Assembly: GCA_019649035.1 (NCBI GenBank)
Contig: BMAT01005576.1
Location: 285,467-349,466 of the forward strand
Source of the DNA: Elysia marginata
Lineage: Eukaryota > Mollusca > Gastropoda > Plakobranchidae
DNA length: 64,000 bases
Direction: 5' to 3'
Part shown: piece after piece, positions 10,932-22,863 of the stretch
How positions within the stretch are numbered: the stretch's first letter is position 1
How the letters are laid out: each line of letters begins with the position of its first letter
Made by a program: the position numbers and the translations under genes
The notes under the pieces: generated by a model
Databases searched by the model: none
Told to the model about the DNA's origin: nothing
Seen by the model: the letters and a program-made list of their open reading frames with translations, nothing else

Positions 10932-11996
10932 TTACTAGTTACAATGCCTATCCGGGATAAGGATAAAGATCGCTGGCATAGCTATCAAGGTTATTGAGAC
11001 ACGCAAGCCCTCAAACCATGGCAAGGTAAAGATCCGCAAGAGGGACACAAGTCATGCAACCCAATAATTTCTCACATATCAAGGAGTCGATATCATAGCC
11101 AAAAATGACTGGCCACCAATTTCTTCAGATTTGAATCTGATGGGACTCGCTTGCTGAGAAGGTCTACATGGGACAGTCGATTCCCTTCTCTGAAAATGAA
11201 TCAAATGCCTTTCTAAACCAATAAAGCCAGAAGTTTAAGACTTTACCCACCTTGACATGAATAATTTTTCTTACAATGTGTGTTTTTTATGTAATATACC
11301 TTACACAGGTATTAAATAATAGGTTGACAAATAGGAGGACGTTTTTTTGCGATCCGATATAATTCAATTTCTGTAGTCAGGCTTAAGATTTAGTATGATA
11401 GTCATTGTGGACAGAACTTGTTGGAGCCTCTAGGCTTCTTACCACCCAAAATTAAAAATTGTGGATTGTAGTTAAAAACCCAAAAATACAGTAATTAAAA
11501 GTATTATCCTTTGCACTATACCACAACTCTCAACGGGGCGTGGCCATTACTCGATGACTGTGCAGGCATCGAGACACAATGGACTTCACCCATAAAATAG
11601 CCTCGTAGATGAGATTCGGATAAGAATTGTTGTTTCTCATACCCTTTAAGCAAGGGCTTTTTTTAATTAAATTTTGAAAACCACAGGTACCAAATTTCAT
11701 TTGTACTGCTGGTATTTTCTTCGCCTTTGGGTTGTATCAATTCCGGGTCGACCAAAGCCTTGAAGTTAAACAACCTATGATGCTCTTCGTAACTGTTAAA
11801 ATATTTTTAAAAAAAAGAGCGACCTGTAGGAGATAAAACTCATTAAAAAAAATTGTCAATTTGCTGCCAACAAAATTCCGCGAAGACCTGCGTTAAATAC
11901 TATACATTTTGTATGATAAACGATAAACTTTGGTCTTAAATGAAATCATCGACAGAATAATAATACTGCACCCCTGTGGATTGGAAGCTTTCATAA
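10932..11996. other. Noncoding stretch, nothing recognised
   Basis: Unique-looking DNA. The first part (10940-11230) may be more of the RTE element's 5' region, but I could not confirm it. Confidence 0.4.
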
Positions 11997-12912
11997 TTAT
12001 TTTATCCATCTGCCATATCCACAGTTAATTTGTTTGCCGATAGGGTTAAACTTCTTGTTGTAGGTCCCGCTATGAACAAGCGATAACCACATCAGATAAC
12101 GAATCTTTTAATAACTGAGTCAAACATAAATACTGGTGCTCCGTTGAATCCTGTATATGTAGCTGCGCTGTATGTCACGAGAGCATCTTCAGTTTTATAT
12201 TTCACACCACTCACTGTTGTTTTCTTAGGTAAGCCGTGAGGGTGTGAGACAATCGCCAAAGTCACCATATTTGGTAGTTGGTTTAGAGGAGCAAAATCTT
12301 CTTGAGGCAGTTCAATAAACTACAAAAAAGACTGGCAGACTCGATTCACTCACTCAAAAATTCTTTTTATGTCGTACACAACGTGCTACAATAATTTTTG
12401 TCATCTTTGGGATTTTCAACCTCCAGTTCCCATTTACTCTTCATCCCATGGTCCATCTGGGAACCTTCAACATCCAAAAAAAAAACTTAAGTTTTCTTTG
12501 CTTCCTCTCTGTTGTACACCACATGAAGGGCGGTTTGAACATAAAATTTCCAACATTTCACAATTACCGTTCCATGGTCTTTGGTGCGCGAAGAAGACTT
12601 TACGTACAAAGGATAGCAAACACGCCATACAAATCCGGTCCCCACACGAAGCATATCAGTTCCTCTGTTTTCAGCAAGTTCACCATCATCTTGTTTATCT
12701 GGAATTGTCCATCGCACTCTCAGCCTCAGAGTGAGGTCGATCGTGGCTCTAAGCTCCTCTCGCTGTTATCTAGTCCGTAATCTACGAAATCTTGAGCCGA
12801 GATAAACTTGTCACGCCCTGGATTTTTTCTCATAATTGTTCTAGTAATACTCACTCTCTGCCGCTTTGTATTCTCTTCCAAAGAAAACCTCACACTCGTG
12901 GTTGCCTGTTAG
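11997..12912 (-). pseudogene. Trypsin-like peptidase domain protein, dead intronless copy
   Basis: Minus-strand pieces in order: SITRTIMRKNPGRDKFISAQ and DFVDYGLDNSERSLEPRS; then LTLRLRVRWTIPDKQDDGE, NRGTDMLRVGTGFVWRV, TALHVVYNREEAKKT; then VTLAIVSHPHGLPKK, TYTGFNGAPVFMFD; then LVHSGTYNKKFNPIGK to a stop at 11997-11999. T-A-x-H-V-V with its His (codon 12523-12525) and the G-x-S-G-A-P-V block near the end are the hallmarks of a trypsin-like (PA clan) fold. The catalytic Ser position reads Asn (G-F-N-G). In-frame stops follow AKKT (near 12490) and two more lie near 12330-12370, and there are at least two frame changes, so it cannot encode the protein. No introns are visible, which suggests a retrocopy or an intronless multi-copy family. 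The N-terminal limit is uncertain. Confidence 0.6.
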
Positions 12913-13879
12913 ACAAGTTCATTTAAGGTAGAAGCTAGAGACAGTGAAATAGCTTCTTACCGGCTCGCTCGCACAACAGAACTCTGTTTATAATCAGATC
13001 TAATAACTGTATATCCATGACACTTGCTTCACAGTTTACTCCACACCCCTTATCTACACATCTCTTTTATTGCCCTTCGTCTATACACAATCTTGTGTCC
13101 GCATTCTAAATCAAGCAGCTCTTTACTTATGTTCAAGAAATCAACAATGAACACAATGATCGTTATTGGTAATACCGAAAAAGACATTTGGATTATGCAA
13201 CTTCACGAAAAATTCCGAATGCGCTACAAGGTCTAATAAAAAGCTTTTAAAAAAGCGTAGTTAATCGATCCACAAAAACAAACGAACATACTTATTTACA
13301 AACAAGCTCGCAGCCTGAGAGACCTTTTTGTGCGATTGGTGAAAAATTAGACAGAGAGAGAGAGAGAGAGCATTATTATTTCTTAAAAATGTAATGAGTA
13401 TGATCAGTTATGTTTGTTATTATCTGTTGAAATTAAATAGTTTGACATAGTTTACAATTTTATCACACTAATACAACAATTCTGATAAAAATCAACCCCT
13501 TTAAAGTTAAAGCCAAGGCAGGTAAGCGTAATTTTATAATACGCCTTATTATTTCCTCTTTTTCTATATAATTTATTTTAAACCAACAAAAGCTATTATA
13601 TTTCCGACACAATATTGATAATTTTGATGAAAACTTTTTAAGGTTGGAGATGGAAGCTAAAAATGTCTTGTTGGAAACAGCAATGCCTTTGAAAGTGAAA
13701 ACTGCCTCACCAGACTCATTCCATCTCAACCCAGATTTTATCGTTTTTTCATGTATATACATGTATAAAATGCAAAAATATCATTCTTATGAATTTTGTG
13801 TCGTATACATTTTAAATTTTTTTATATGTAAGTTGCAATTGTAAATATAAAACATTAGTAAAGACCATTATAAACAGTT
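12913..13879. other. Noncoding stretch with a short GA run
   Basis: (GA)9 at 13353-13370. No exon was recognised. Confidence 0.45.
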
Positions 13880-14380
13880 ACAGTCTGAAGACGGTATGAG
13901 CTACCAGTATATTAACAGTCTGAACAAAGACATATATAATGGGAAGGAACTTAGATGTCTGTGTAATGTATGGGCCCTGAACAAAGATATTTAATGGAAG
14001 ATTGTTTTTAAGTAACTTAGATCTCTGTGTAATGTATGGGCTATATCAAGAGTCTGAAGAAAGACATATAGGCCTATAATGGGAGATTGTTTTGAAGTTG
14101 TTTTGAAGTAACTTAGATGTCTGTGTAATGCATGGGCTACATTAACAGTCTGAACAAATACAAGATATCGGGAGATTGTTTTATCCCAGATGTCTGTGTA
14201 ATCTACGGCATGAGCTACCGGTATATCAACAGTTTAAGCAAAGACATCATATTGTGAGATTGTTTTAAAGTGTCTGTGTAATGTATGGGCTACATCAATA
14301 GTCTGAACAAAGACATAATATTGGGGAATCGTATTAAAACAGCTCAGATGTCTGTGTAAAGTATGATCTATATTAACAAT
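13880..14380. repeat. Degenerate minisatellite, about six units of 65-97 bp
   Basis: The word TCTGTGTAA recurs near 13958, 14023, 14120, 14192, 14272 and 14350. Each is flanked by a TATGGGCTA-like word, AACAGTCTGAACAAAGACAT and GGAGATTGTTTT. The units vary in length through internal indels. Confidence 0.85.
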
Positions 14381-15053
14381 GGTAGTAAATCCATCTATGA
14401 GCCAAATCTTTGATGCTGTTGACATGAGTTATCACTTAGGAATATAGTTGACATTGTTTTTTTTAACAGTTTACATTGTTGCATTGTCTTTCTTAAATAT
14501 TGTTGCTGTCTCGTATACGAAACGATTTTTTTCTTTTAAGATCTAGTGAAACAAAGATCAGCATTGATTTTTAACCACTTTATTTTTCATTGCCCATGTC
14601 ATAATAATAAAAAAATTCGTAACAAACGTCACAAATTAAAACTAAAGTTCATTTTCGTCAAATAAAACATCAATCTTAAAACAAGAACTAATCTTATTTG
14701 TCTACACAGACAAACAAGCTGGTAAACAATCAACTTTGTGAAACTGGAAATTGGTCTTGGTTTCGGGTCGTTAAATGTAAGGGTTCTTTGAATGCGAGGT
14801 TGTGGAATACGAGGTCAGTTAAATGTACCTGTATTTACCTGTCACACAGACACACAAAGTGGCGAACAAACAGAATTGCCGTCTGATCTACCTATACTAG
14901 TGAATTGACGAATTAGATATGAGAGTGAGAAAATCCAGACCTGAGCAGTCCAGAACAGTTTTTTTCATCAGTTGTAGATAGAACGTTACTTTGCCCCAAG
15001 GCAAATTTATACACTCGATTTACTGTAGTCATAATCAATCTCTCCCTCTTTTC

Positions 15054-15125
15054 CTTCTTCTTCTTCTTCTTCTTCTTCTTCTTCTTCTTCTTCTTCTTCT
15101 TCTTCTTCTTCTTCTTCTTCTTCTT
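15054..15125. repeat. (TTC)n microsatellite
   Basis: About 23 uninterrupted TTC units, directly 5' of the SINE. Confidence 0.95.
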
Positions 15126-15366
15126 GGGGCCTAGATAGCTCAGTTGGTAGTGGCTTCGCTGCGTGGCCAAGAGGTCGCGGGTTCGAAACACAGCCGAGCA
15201 CAGTCCGGGCCCCTACTGTCGGTGTCAGTATGTGACCGGCTGAGGCTAAGTCATGGTATCCCCGCTAGTCTCTGGGTGGCAGCCCGTAAATTGTCTTTGG
15301 GACCCAAGCCCTGAGAGCACCTTTGAAGTGGAATTGGGCTTGTAAAAATACCCTTCAATCAATCAT
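15126..15366 (+). mobile_element. tRNA-derived SINE
   Basis: The head has an RNA polymerase III A box (TAGCTCAGTTGGTAG, 15136-15150) and B box (GGGTTCGAAAC, 15179-15189) at tRNA-like spacing. About 160 bp of tRNA-unrelated body follows, then the end TTGGGCTTGTAAAAA with CAATCAATCA repeats. It is about 240 bp long and lies between TTC-rich tracts on both sides. The tail resembles the 3' tails of LINEs elsewhere in the window, which suggests the partner that moves it. Confidence 0.85.
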
Positions 15367-15464
15367 TTTCTTCTTTTTCTTCTTCTTTTTTTTTACTTCT
15401 TCGCCTAGATAAATATTTAGGCCTAGTTCTAGATGAAAGACAACCAAACGAAATAAAGAACCGG

Positions 15465-15815
15465 CAAACAAAATATTTCTAAATTGAATGTAAGTATTAT
15501 GTTGTAAAAAATTCTAGATTTNNNNNNNNNNNNNNNNNNNNNNNNNNNNNNNNNNNNNNNNNNNNNNNNNNNNNNNNNNNNNNNNNNNNNNNNNNNNNNN
15601 NNNNNNNNNNNNNNNNNNNNNNNNNNNNNNNNNNNNNNNNNNNNNNNNNNNNNNNNNNNNNNNNNNNNNNNNNNNNNNNNNNNNNNNNNNNNNNNNNNNN
15701 NNNNNNNNNNNNNNNNNNNNNNNNNNNNNNNNNNNNNNNNNNNNNNNNNNNNNNNNNNCAAACAAAATATTTCTAAAGTGAATGTAGGTATTATGTTGTA
15801 TAAAATCCTAGATTT
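15465..15815. repeat. Local duplication interrupted by an assembly gap
   Basis: About 57 bp at 15465-15521 (starting CAAACAAAATATTTCTAAA) recur with few differences at 15759-15815. All bases between them (15522-15758) are N. Confidence 0.85.
15522..15758. other. Assembly gap (237 N)
   Basis: A run of N flanked by copies of the same repeat. Confidence 1.
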
Positions 15816-17000
15816 TATTCATCTTTTATAACTTACATTAACAAAAAAGGTGGTAATATCTTTTCTTCACAAAATCTACCACGATTTGAATTTGCGCTGT
15901 ATTCTTTATCATAAAAAGTTTCCTTAGCACAGCAAACCAATAATTGTTACCGCATTTGAAATACATACAAAAGTTGGTAAAAACGTTGTCTAGCATTATT
16001 TCAAGACTAAGAGAGGAAAACATGCAGGAAAATGCAACTTTCCCATCACAAATTTTTTTTGCACCAGACACGAAGCGCAGCGCATGGAGTCATGATCGCA
16101 TTTCGGTTTTAGAATATAATTTATCATGGCTAAATATAGATTTTATGGAACTTTGAATTTTGGTACACAATAAAATAAAAAATTAACGTAACCGCAATCA
16201 TTTTTCATCCGAAAAAATAAGCTGTGGGACATTAGGCCATGCATGGAAGCTTTGTACCAAAATTGAAGGCTCTGCGTTTTGACTTTTATTTTCAATAAAG
16301 AAGAATATGATAGGCTCGAAATTTTCGGTAAAACAGGTGAACAAAAATGCTCCAGCTTAAAACTCTCAATGAGATATAGATTCGAAGGATTGGAGGCGTT
16401 CCCTGAGTGCTGTCACAGCCCCGAAAAGTCAAAGCACTGGAGAAGATGTGGCTGCCTGTCTTTTACGTCTTCCTATTAGGAACTATCTGTAAAAAGTATG
16501 ATATTTAAGTTGCGGCACACGTGTATTAATAGTCGCACGGACATTTAAAAACATCATATTTTGAAATAAACTAAAAAGAAAACTGACTTAGTCATGTTGA
16601 CTTGAGTTGATAGAACTAAGAGATAGAGGGAGGAGAACAGCTTGCGTCCGAAATAAAGCTATATTGGCATAAAAAATTAACTTGTTACGAGATCCGGGTC
16701 ACTTGATGATAATTTAAACAAACTAAAAGGAAACACAATTTAACGTTGTAAATTGGGGAAACCAGAAGACACATAAAATAACCAAAAGCAATGCGAAAAG
16801 AATAACACTGCACACCGTTAGTTGCATTGAGATTTCGTAATAAAGGAAAGGTAATCATTTTTGCTCTTTTTTTTGCCTACCATTTTTAAGATGCTACGTA
16901 GAAGAACACACATAAGCGAAATTGGTTCGCCCGTTTGTTTGTTGAATTCTGTTGTAAAATTTGACTTACATCTAGAAATCAATTGTGATAATCAAGATTT
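15816..17000. other. Noncoding stretch, nothing recognised
   Basis: Short open frames only. No homology, RNA gene or repeat structure was seen. Confidence 0.45.
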
Positions 17001-17004
17001 AGAG

Positions 17005-19475
17005 CTAGACTTGACTTGACTTAAGGCCTTCCGCTAGGAGTGTCGTCCGACCTCGCAGATTCGGCAGCCTTCTTATGTCTGCGGTAAAGGTAATCCATTC
17101 TTGTCTTTTTTCTGCAATCTTTCCTAATGTTTTCAGGTCTTTTTGTGATGTGAGAGAGATGCTCCGATTTTGCATGATCTTGAGATCGTTATCGAGAGTC
17201 ATTGAAGGTGTGGTGATCGGCCTACCCCTGGCTCGCTTGGCATTGTCGTGGAAATAGAATGCCATAGCTTTGTTGGCAGGGATCGATGGTTCTCGCCTAA
17301 GTACATGAACGAAAAGCCTCCACCTTGCTTGCAACACTTCCAAAGAAATTGGGGTTTGTTCACATTTTTTGTAGAGGGACTTATTTGAAATTTTTGTTGG
17401 GTATCGAAATCCCAGAACCCTGCGCAGCTGCTTTCGATGGAAAGAGTCCAACTTTTCTTCGTCTTTTTTGGTCAGTGCCCATGTGCCGCAATTGTATAAC
17501 AGAACTGATCTCACTAAGGTGTTATATAGCTTAATTCTTCTGCGCTGCTTGGTTTTGTCCGCTCTGTGCCATATCTGTTCCATCTTGTTCAATGCTATAT
17601 TTGATAGGTGTTTTCTGTGTTCTATGTCTTTATTACTGCCAAGCAGTGAACCTACTTTCTTTGATGTTTTCCATTCATCTGAATGTTTTCTTACTGAGGT
17701 GTGCTCCGTTTTGTCTACATTGACTTTGAATTTGTGAACTTTGAGTGTTTCTTCTATTTTTTTCACATTCACTGGTTGGTTGCCAATAAAGTCTTTGTCG
17801 TCAGCATATACTATCTCCTTAGGAAGATGTGCCTCTCTTGTGTTTGATGGGCTGTCGAGCGTTGATCTCACGTTTTTTCAGTGCTTGTTCAAGATAGATG
17901 ATGAAAAGTACGGGACTTAGGCTGTCTCCTTGAGGGGTGCCTATGTTTGTGAGAAAGGGTTCTTCAGTGTTGGCGCCGCTGATTTTGACGTTGAGTGTTG
18001 TATTGCTCAGCAGGAATTGTATTATTCGCTTTTCGTCTTCCGTGACAAGATTTGTCAATAATTACAGTAGCTGTTTTCTGTCAATTAGGTCAAATGCCGC
18101 AGACATATCTATCCCTGTGATGTCTTTTTTTCGATTTCCGCATAATTGAGAACCTTGGCTGAGATCCATCTGTGGGCCCATACTACATTAGACGTACTAC
18201 GGTTAGGCATGAAGCCACTTTGACTACAAGAGATGTTTTCCACAGCAGGCCTCACTCTAGTTAGAGCCATAGTTGAAAACACTTTCCTTATAGAGTTCAA
18301 CAACGTAACAGGGCGCAGATTTTGTGGTGGTCCTTTTGGTCTTCCTGGCTTGGGTAGCGTTACGAGGATTCCATTGTTGATGTCTTGATCTTCATGATTC
18401 TCGAATGTCTTATTTATTATCATTGCGATTTGATTGTCAAGAATTTCCGGTGGAAACTTAAGGTATTCATTACATATATTATCTTCTCCAGGAGCGCGTC
18501 CATTGTTTAGCTGTTTTATGCTTTGTCTGACTTCTTTTTCACTGATTGGGTTGTTAAGCGCGCGGGGTTGCCCACTAAATGGCTGAATGTCTTCAGTGCG
18601 TTCGTCTCTGAATTTAGATTTAAAGCGTTTCGTTATGATGTTTTGGATTTCCATTGGGCTTGTTACTTTCTTCCCGTCCTTATCATTGACTTGTGGATTT
18701 GTAAACTGTTTTCTGTTCAACACTTTTATGGCCTTGAACATACCACCATCGCTTTTAGAGTTGTCAATTTCTTGTATTAAATGGTCGAGATGTTTTCTTT
18801 GGTTTTCCTATTTTTTCTTCTTATATTGTGCAAAACATAATTTTTTTCTTTCTTTAGTTCTTTGACCTTTTCTTCCTGTTTGCAGTTTTGGATTTGTATC
18901 CTTAAGTCTTTTTGTTTCTCTGACAGGTCTTGACTTCTTTATTCCACAGTCTGTATTGTTTTTGTTTTGGTATTTCTTCAATGGTTTTTGATACAGTAGT
19001 CTCTTTTGCTTGTTTGACGAAGTCCCACTGTTTTTGTGTGCTGCTGTTTTGATCATTCTGAGGTAAAAGCTCACGTAACTGTGCCGAATAGTTGTTTGCA
19101 GTGTCCGTGTCGTAGCTCAGTTGTGACCTGTTTCTTTTTACAGTGACATTTATCGGCTTTTGTTTTATTTGCCTTCATGTGTTGACGTTTGAAAGTCGAA
19201 AAGTTGTTTTGACCAGTTTGTGGTCTGAGCTAAGTGTTGTTCCCGAATACAATTGTGCGTATTTGATGGTGTGTTTTTGGTTTTGTTTACAGATAATAAA
19301 ATCTATTTGGTTGTAACTAGGCATAAGTTTGTTGTCTTTGTCTCTCCAGGATCCTACCCATGTTGTTATGTGTCTGCTAGCTTTCTTGAATGCAGTGTTT
19401 GTAAAAAACAATTTGTTCTTTTATGTAGAAGATATCTAGATCTAGAGCCCGTATTAGACCTAGATATAGCTTGCT
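17005..19475 (-). mobile_element. Non-LTR retrotransposon with endonuclease end and near-complete reverse transcriptase
   Basis: Minus-strand blocks in order: the endonuclease C-terminus (19411-19175) with TTWVGSWRD, YNQIDFIIC and SSDHKLV; a basic linker (19074-18808); and an RT N-terminal part (18741-18109) with NGRAPGEDNICNEYLKF, LRPVTLLNSIRKVFS and SQSGFMPNRSTSNVVW. Then RT motif B GTPQGDSLSPVLF (in 18058-17819), motif C YADD at about 17800-17808, and a long C-terminal frame to 17005 with YNCGTWALTKKDEEKLDSFH and a G-R-P-x-T-T block. Only a few frame changes separate the blocks, and both motifs B and C are intact. The 5' end is cut inside the endonuclease, and the 3' end has AAGTC repeats. 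The clade is not certain (I-like or related). It looks the youngest LINE in the window. Confidence 0.85.
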
Positions 19476-20516
19476 GTTGAGGCGCCATTTTTCTTCTACT
19501 TTAGGCTGTGCATGTCATGTTTTGTTCTTTTTAAGCTCTAGGGCCTAGGCTTTGCGTGCCAATATTTCTTTAACTTGGAGGTCTCTGCCTGTCCCTGTGA
19601 AAACTATAATAAACACTAAATAGGTCATCAGATTTGTTCTTTACGATGTGGTTGGCAAAAAAAGTAAAAACAAGTTAGAGTTCATAGTTTTTTTACGAAG
19701 CGAATTGACGCTTCCTTCTTTTATTTTGTATCGTTTGCACTGCTAGGAATATACATGTTATCTTAAAAATTATCCTAGTACATTTGAAAATCTTTCGACC
19801 AATGCAAGTTCAATGTTTTACTCGTTAAATCTTCAATAAACACCAATCTAATTTGACTCATAAAGAGATCATCTATAATTATTTTTGCAAAGTTCAGTTT
19901 TGCACATTTAAGACGACCACAGTTGATTTTTTAACCATTCTTAAACGACATAACACCTGGGGAGAAATGCAATACGACCGTTTCCTGCCAAACTCAATCC
20001 CACCATTAATCTTTCAGAAGTTTGTCGATTTTTCTTTTCACTATTTTAAAGTCATAATGGCACCACCAAGGCTGAACAAAACGTATTGAGTGGTCTGAGG
20101 CAATGCGACGTGTTCTGCATTGAAGAAACCAGAAAAAAGGTTCGCAAGTGTGAATTCTTTTTGTTTTATTTTATTGAAATCGATAGAGCAAAATGAGTCC
20201 CAGTAAATCTATTTTTCACTGAACACAATACAATTCTCCACAATGCACGGCTTTCATCAACTCACATAAGTGCACTGAACTGAAGCAATAATGCTTAGAT
20301 TTGATAAATGGAAAAGGAAGTCCTCTGACAGCAGTCCTAATCAGCTACACACGTCCGTTCTATGTGACTTGCTCATTCGCTGTAAAGAAATACTCGATCG
20401 TGGGGAAACTTTTTTTTTTACAATTTAAGGCTAATTTGAGTGATCCAAGACAGTGTTGAGTTTGAATGGGTTGACCTGTCAAACTTGCTCATAAGTAGCC
20501 TGTTGCTTGGGCGATA
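19476..20516. other. Noncoding stretch, nothing recognised
   Basis: AT-rich DNA without supported exons or repeats. Confidence 0.45.
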
Positions 20517-20698
20517 TAGCCTACAGATGTCACTGTCAGCAACCTACATATATACAAACTTGCCTCTGGACGAAAATGCAATGTAATTCTGTCACAGTTC
20601 TGTACGATAATAGCTTACAGCTGTCAGCAATGCTTCACAGGGTATACAAACTTGCCACTGCACCAAAATGCATTGTAATTCTGCCACAGTTCTGCCGT
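20517..20698. repeat. Imperfect tandem duplication, period about 92 bp
   Basis: TATACAAACTTGCC occurs at about 20551 and 20643, followed in both copies by an AAAATGCA..TGTAATTCTG stretch and CACAGTTCTG. Substitutions and a small indel separate the two copies. Confidence 0.8.
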
Positions 20699-20699
20699 C

Positions 20700-22800
20700 T
20701 CACATAACGTTAAGCAAGAGTCATATTATTATATCCATATTTTAAAAAAGGATCTACTTCTGTTATATCAGCTGTTTCCTTTCTCCAAGTTAAGTACCGT
20801 ACAAAAGAAACGGTTGATAAAACGGAAACAGATCCCTACTTTTTCGTTTTTGAAATCTTTTCCCCTCCAAATTCAAGCCATAGAGTTAAGTTGCTTTGGT
20901 GAATGTAGGAACACTTTGCCATGAGCACTAAGAAGGGATTTCTAATGTATCAAAATTTAAAATAAAATGTTTTTTTCTTCTTACGATATGAATTTAGAAC
21001 TGTTGCTTAAAATGTTAGGCGCTAAAAAAATCATATAATATACCGGGTCAATAACTGAAAAAGTTTAAGAATCAGCCTTGATAATTAACGCCGCTTGAAT
21101 ACTGTATGACGATTTAGATGCACGGAGAAGCCCTTGTAACTTGTGGCCTTGCCGATAATGAAGGCTACGGTATAATTTTTTTTAATTGACAGTTTTAGAA
21201 TGAGGGTCTCATTATGTCACCACTGCTGATGTTTCTAAAAATATCAATATCACGAGCATCCGCTCAGATAAAGGATGATATTGCCGAAAGCTTCATATTT
21301 AAAGCAATTTAATAGAAGTAGTTTTACATATCTTGCGAAAAAAGTCCCTTTCAAAATACGGCTGTCAAACTAATGAGCATGAACTGTTAAGAGCTGCTAA
21401 ACTGCAGTAAGTGGCAGTTGTTTGGAACTAATATACGCGGGTGGTCACATATAACCACATCCTTTTAGGATCCGTGGGACTTGTGAAGAGAGCAAAGTTT
21501 GAAAGATTGAGCGCAGATGCTGAAATTCTTCATAACCTTCTCTAGGAAATGATCTTCATATAGGAAGAGGAAAATGAATACACCGGGGAGACCGAAGGAT
21601 AATACACACGCAAAGGCAAGAGTAAAATATTGCTGTCGCTCTTTACCTGATGGAATTTATAACTAATCTAACAGGCCATTAAAAATTTTGTAAACATGAT
21701 AGATTGATCGATCAAAATCTACCCTTTTGCCGAGGACACTATCGTTTGGCCTTTATCGTCTTAAACAACTAATTTCATGATATAGAAATACATTGTGATG
21801 AAACATAATATAGCCTACAGTTGGAACAGTAGCGACAGATTGGCTTTTCGAACACAGATAATTGAAAGGTCGTGTTTTATAAATCATGCGCTAAGCATGT
21901 ACCCGATATTATCCTTTCCATTTTTTTTCGAATCTTCACTGTTCTAGTGGACTGGCTCTTTGGATTAGTATAACAATCTTTGTGTGTAATAAACACTTCT
22001 TAAAGGCAACAGTTTGAAATCAATGACTTTTTGCGGAAATGCTGATAGAGGCTACGCAACCAGTCAATAACCGTTTAAGAATTCGACGTCTTGAAGTAAC
22101 TGTTGAGCTACCAATCTGGCAAGCCCAAACTTGATAAAATTAAGAAATTTTATTGGCAAAAAGCTAAAGACCCAGACCATAAGCACATTGAGTATTCTAT
22201 ACTCACAAAAGAGCTCCGGTACGGCTTACAATAAAGAAACAAGTACAGCATCAATAATCATTACCGCCATAACAACAATCGATAAATATAACATTGCACG
22301 CAATTAAAAAGCAGAAAAAAAAACAACCGAAAACCCCCCACAAAATATTGCCCTGTTGCTATTGGCGACAACCAATTATATGCATTCCTATCTTTTGATG
22401 GACAGATATAGACGATCAGATACTTGGAAAAATATTTAAAAACACAACAAAATACTCAACGAACGATTTTTAATAACTGTTCCCTCAAACATTCCGTGAA
22501 GTACACAATCGAAGTCATTGCTTCTTCAGTTTGTAATGTATATCACCATTATTTCAAAAAAAGGGGTTTTAACAAATGGAAAAAAATGTCAATATACACC
22601 CCATTTCAACCGCGATCTCGTCAAGGATTTCACCAAAGATATGAGAAAGTATAGCTTTTTATGAAAAAAGTTTGCAAAAAAGAAAACGAACATCCTTACT
22701 CTGTTTTATTTCGTACAAAGTCAACAGAAACATCAATACAAACTTTCTAGCTCATAATTTAATTGGACTTTCTTAAGTAATAAAAGTAACTATAAACAAC

Positions 22801-22863
<63 letters not shown>

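Noticed and set aside
12369-12780. Overlapping + strand open frames of 110-121 codons
   Set aside because: They are shadows of the minus-strand trypsin-like copy, whose motifs are recognisable.
15126-15200. A genuine tRNA gene
   Set aside because: A and B boxes are present, but the acceptor ends do not pair and a long unrelated body with a LINE-like tail follows, so it is a SINE head.
14913-15201. Minus-strand frames with poly-Lys or poly-Glu
   Set aside because: Products of the (TTC)n repeat and SINE head.
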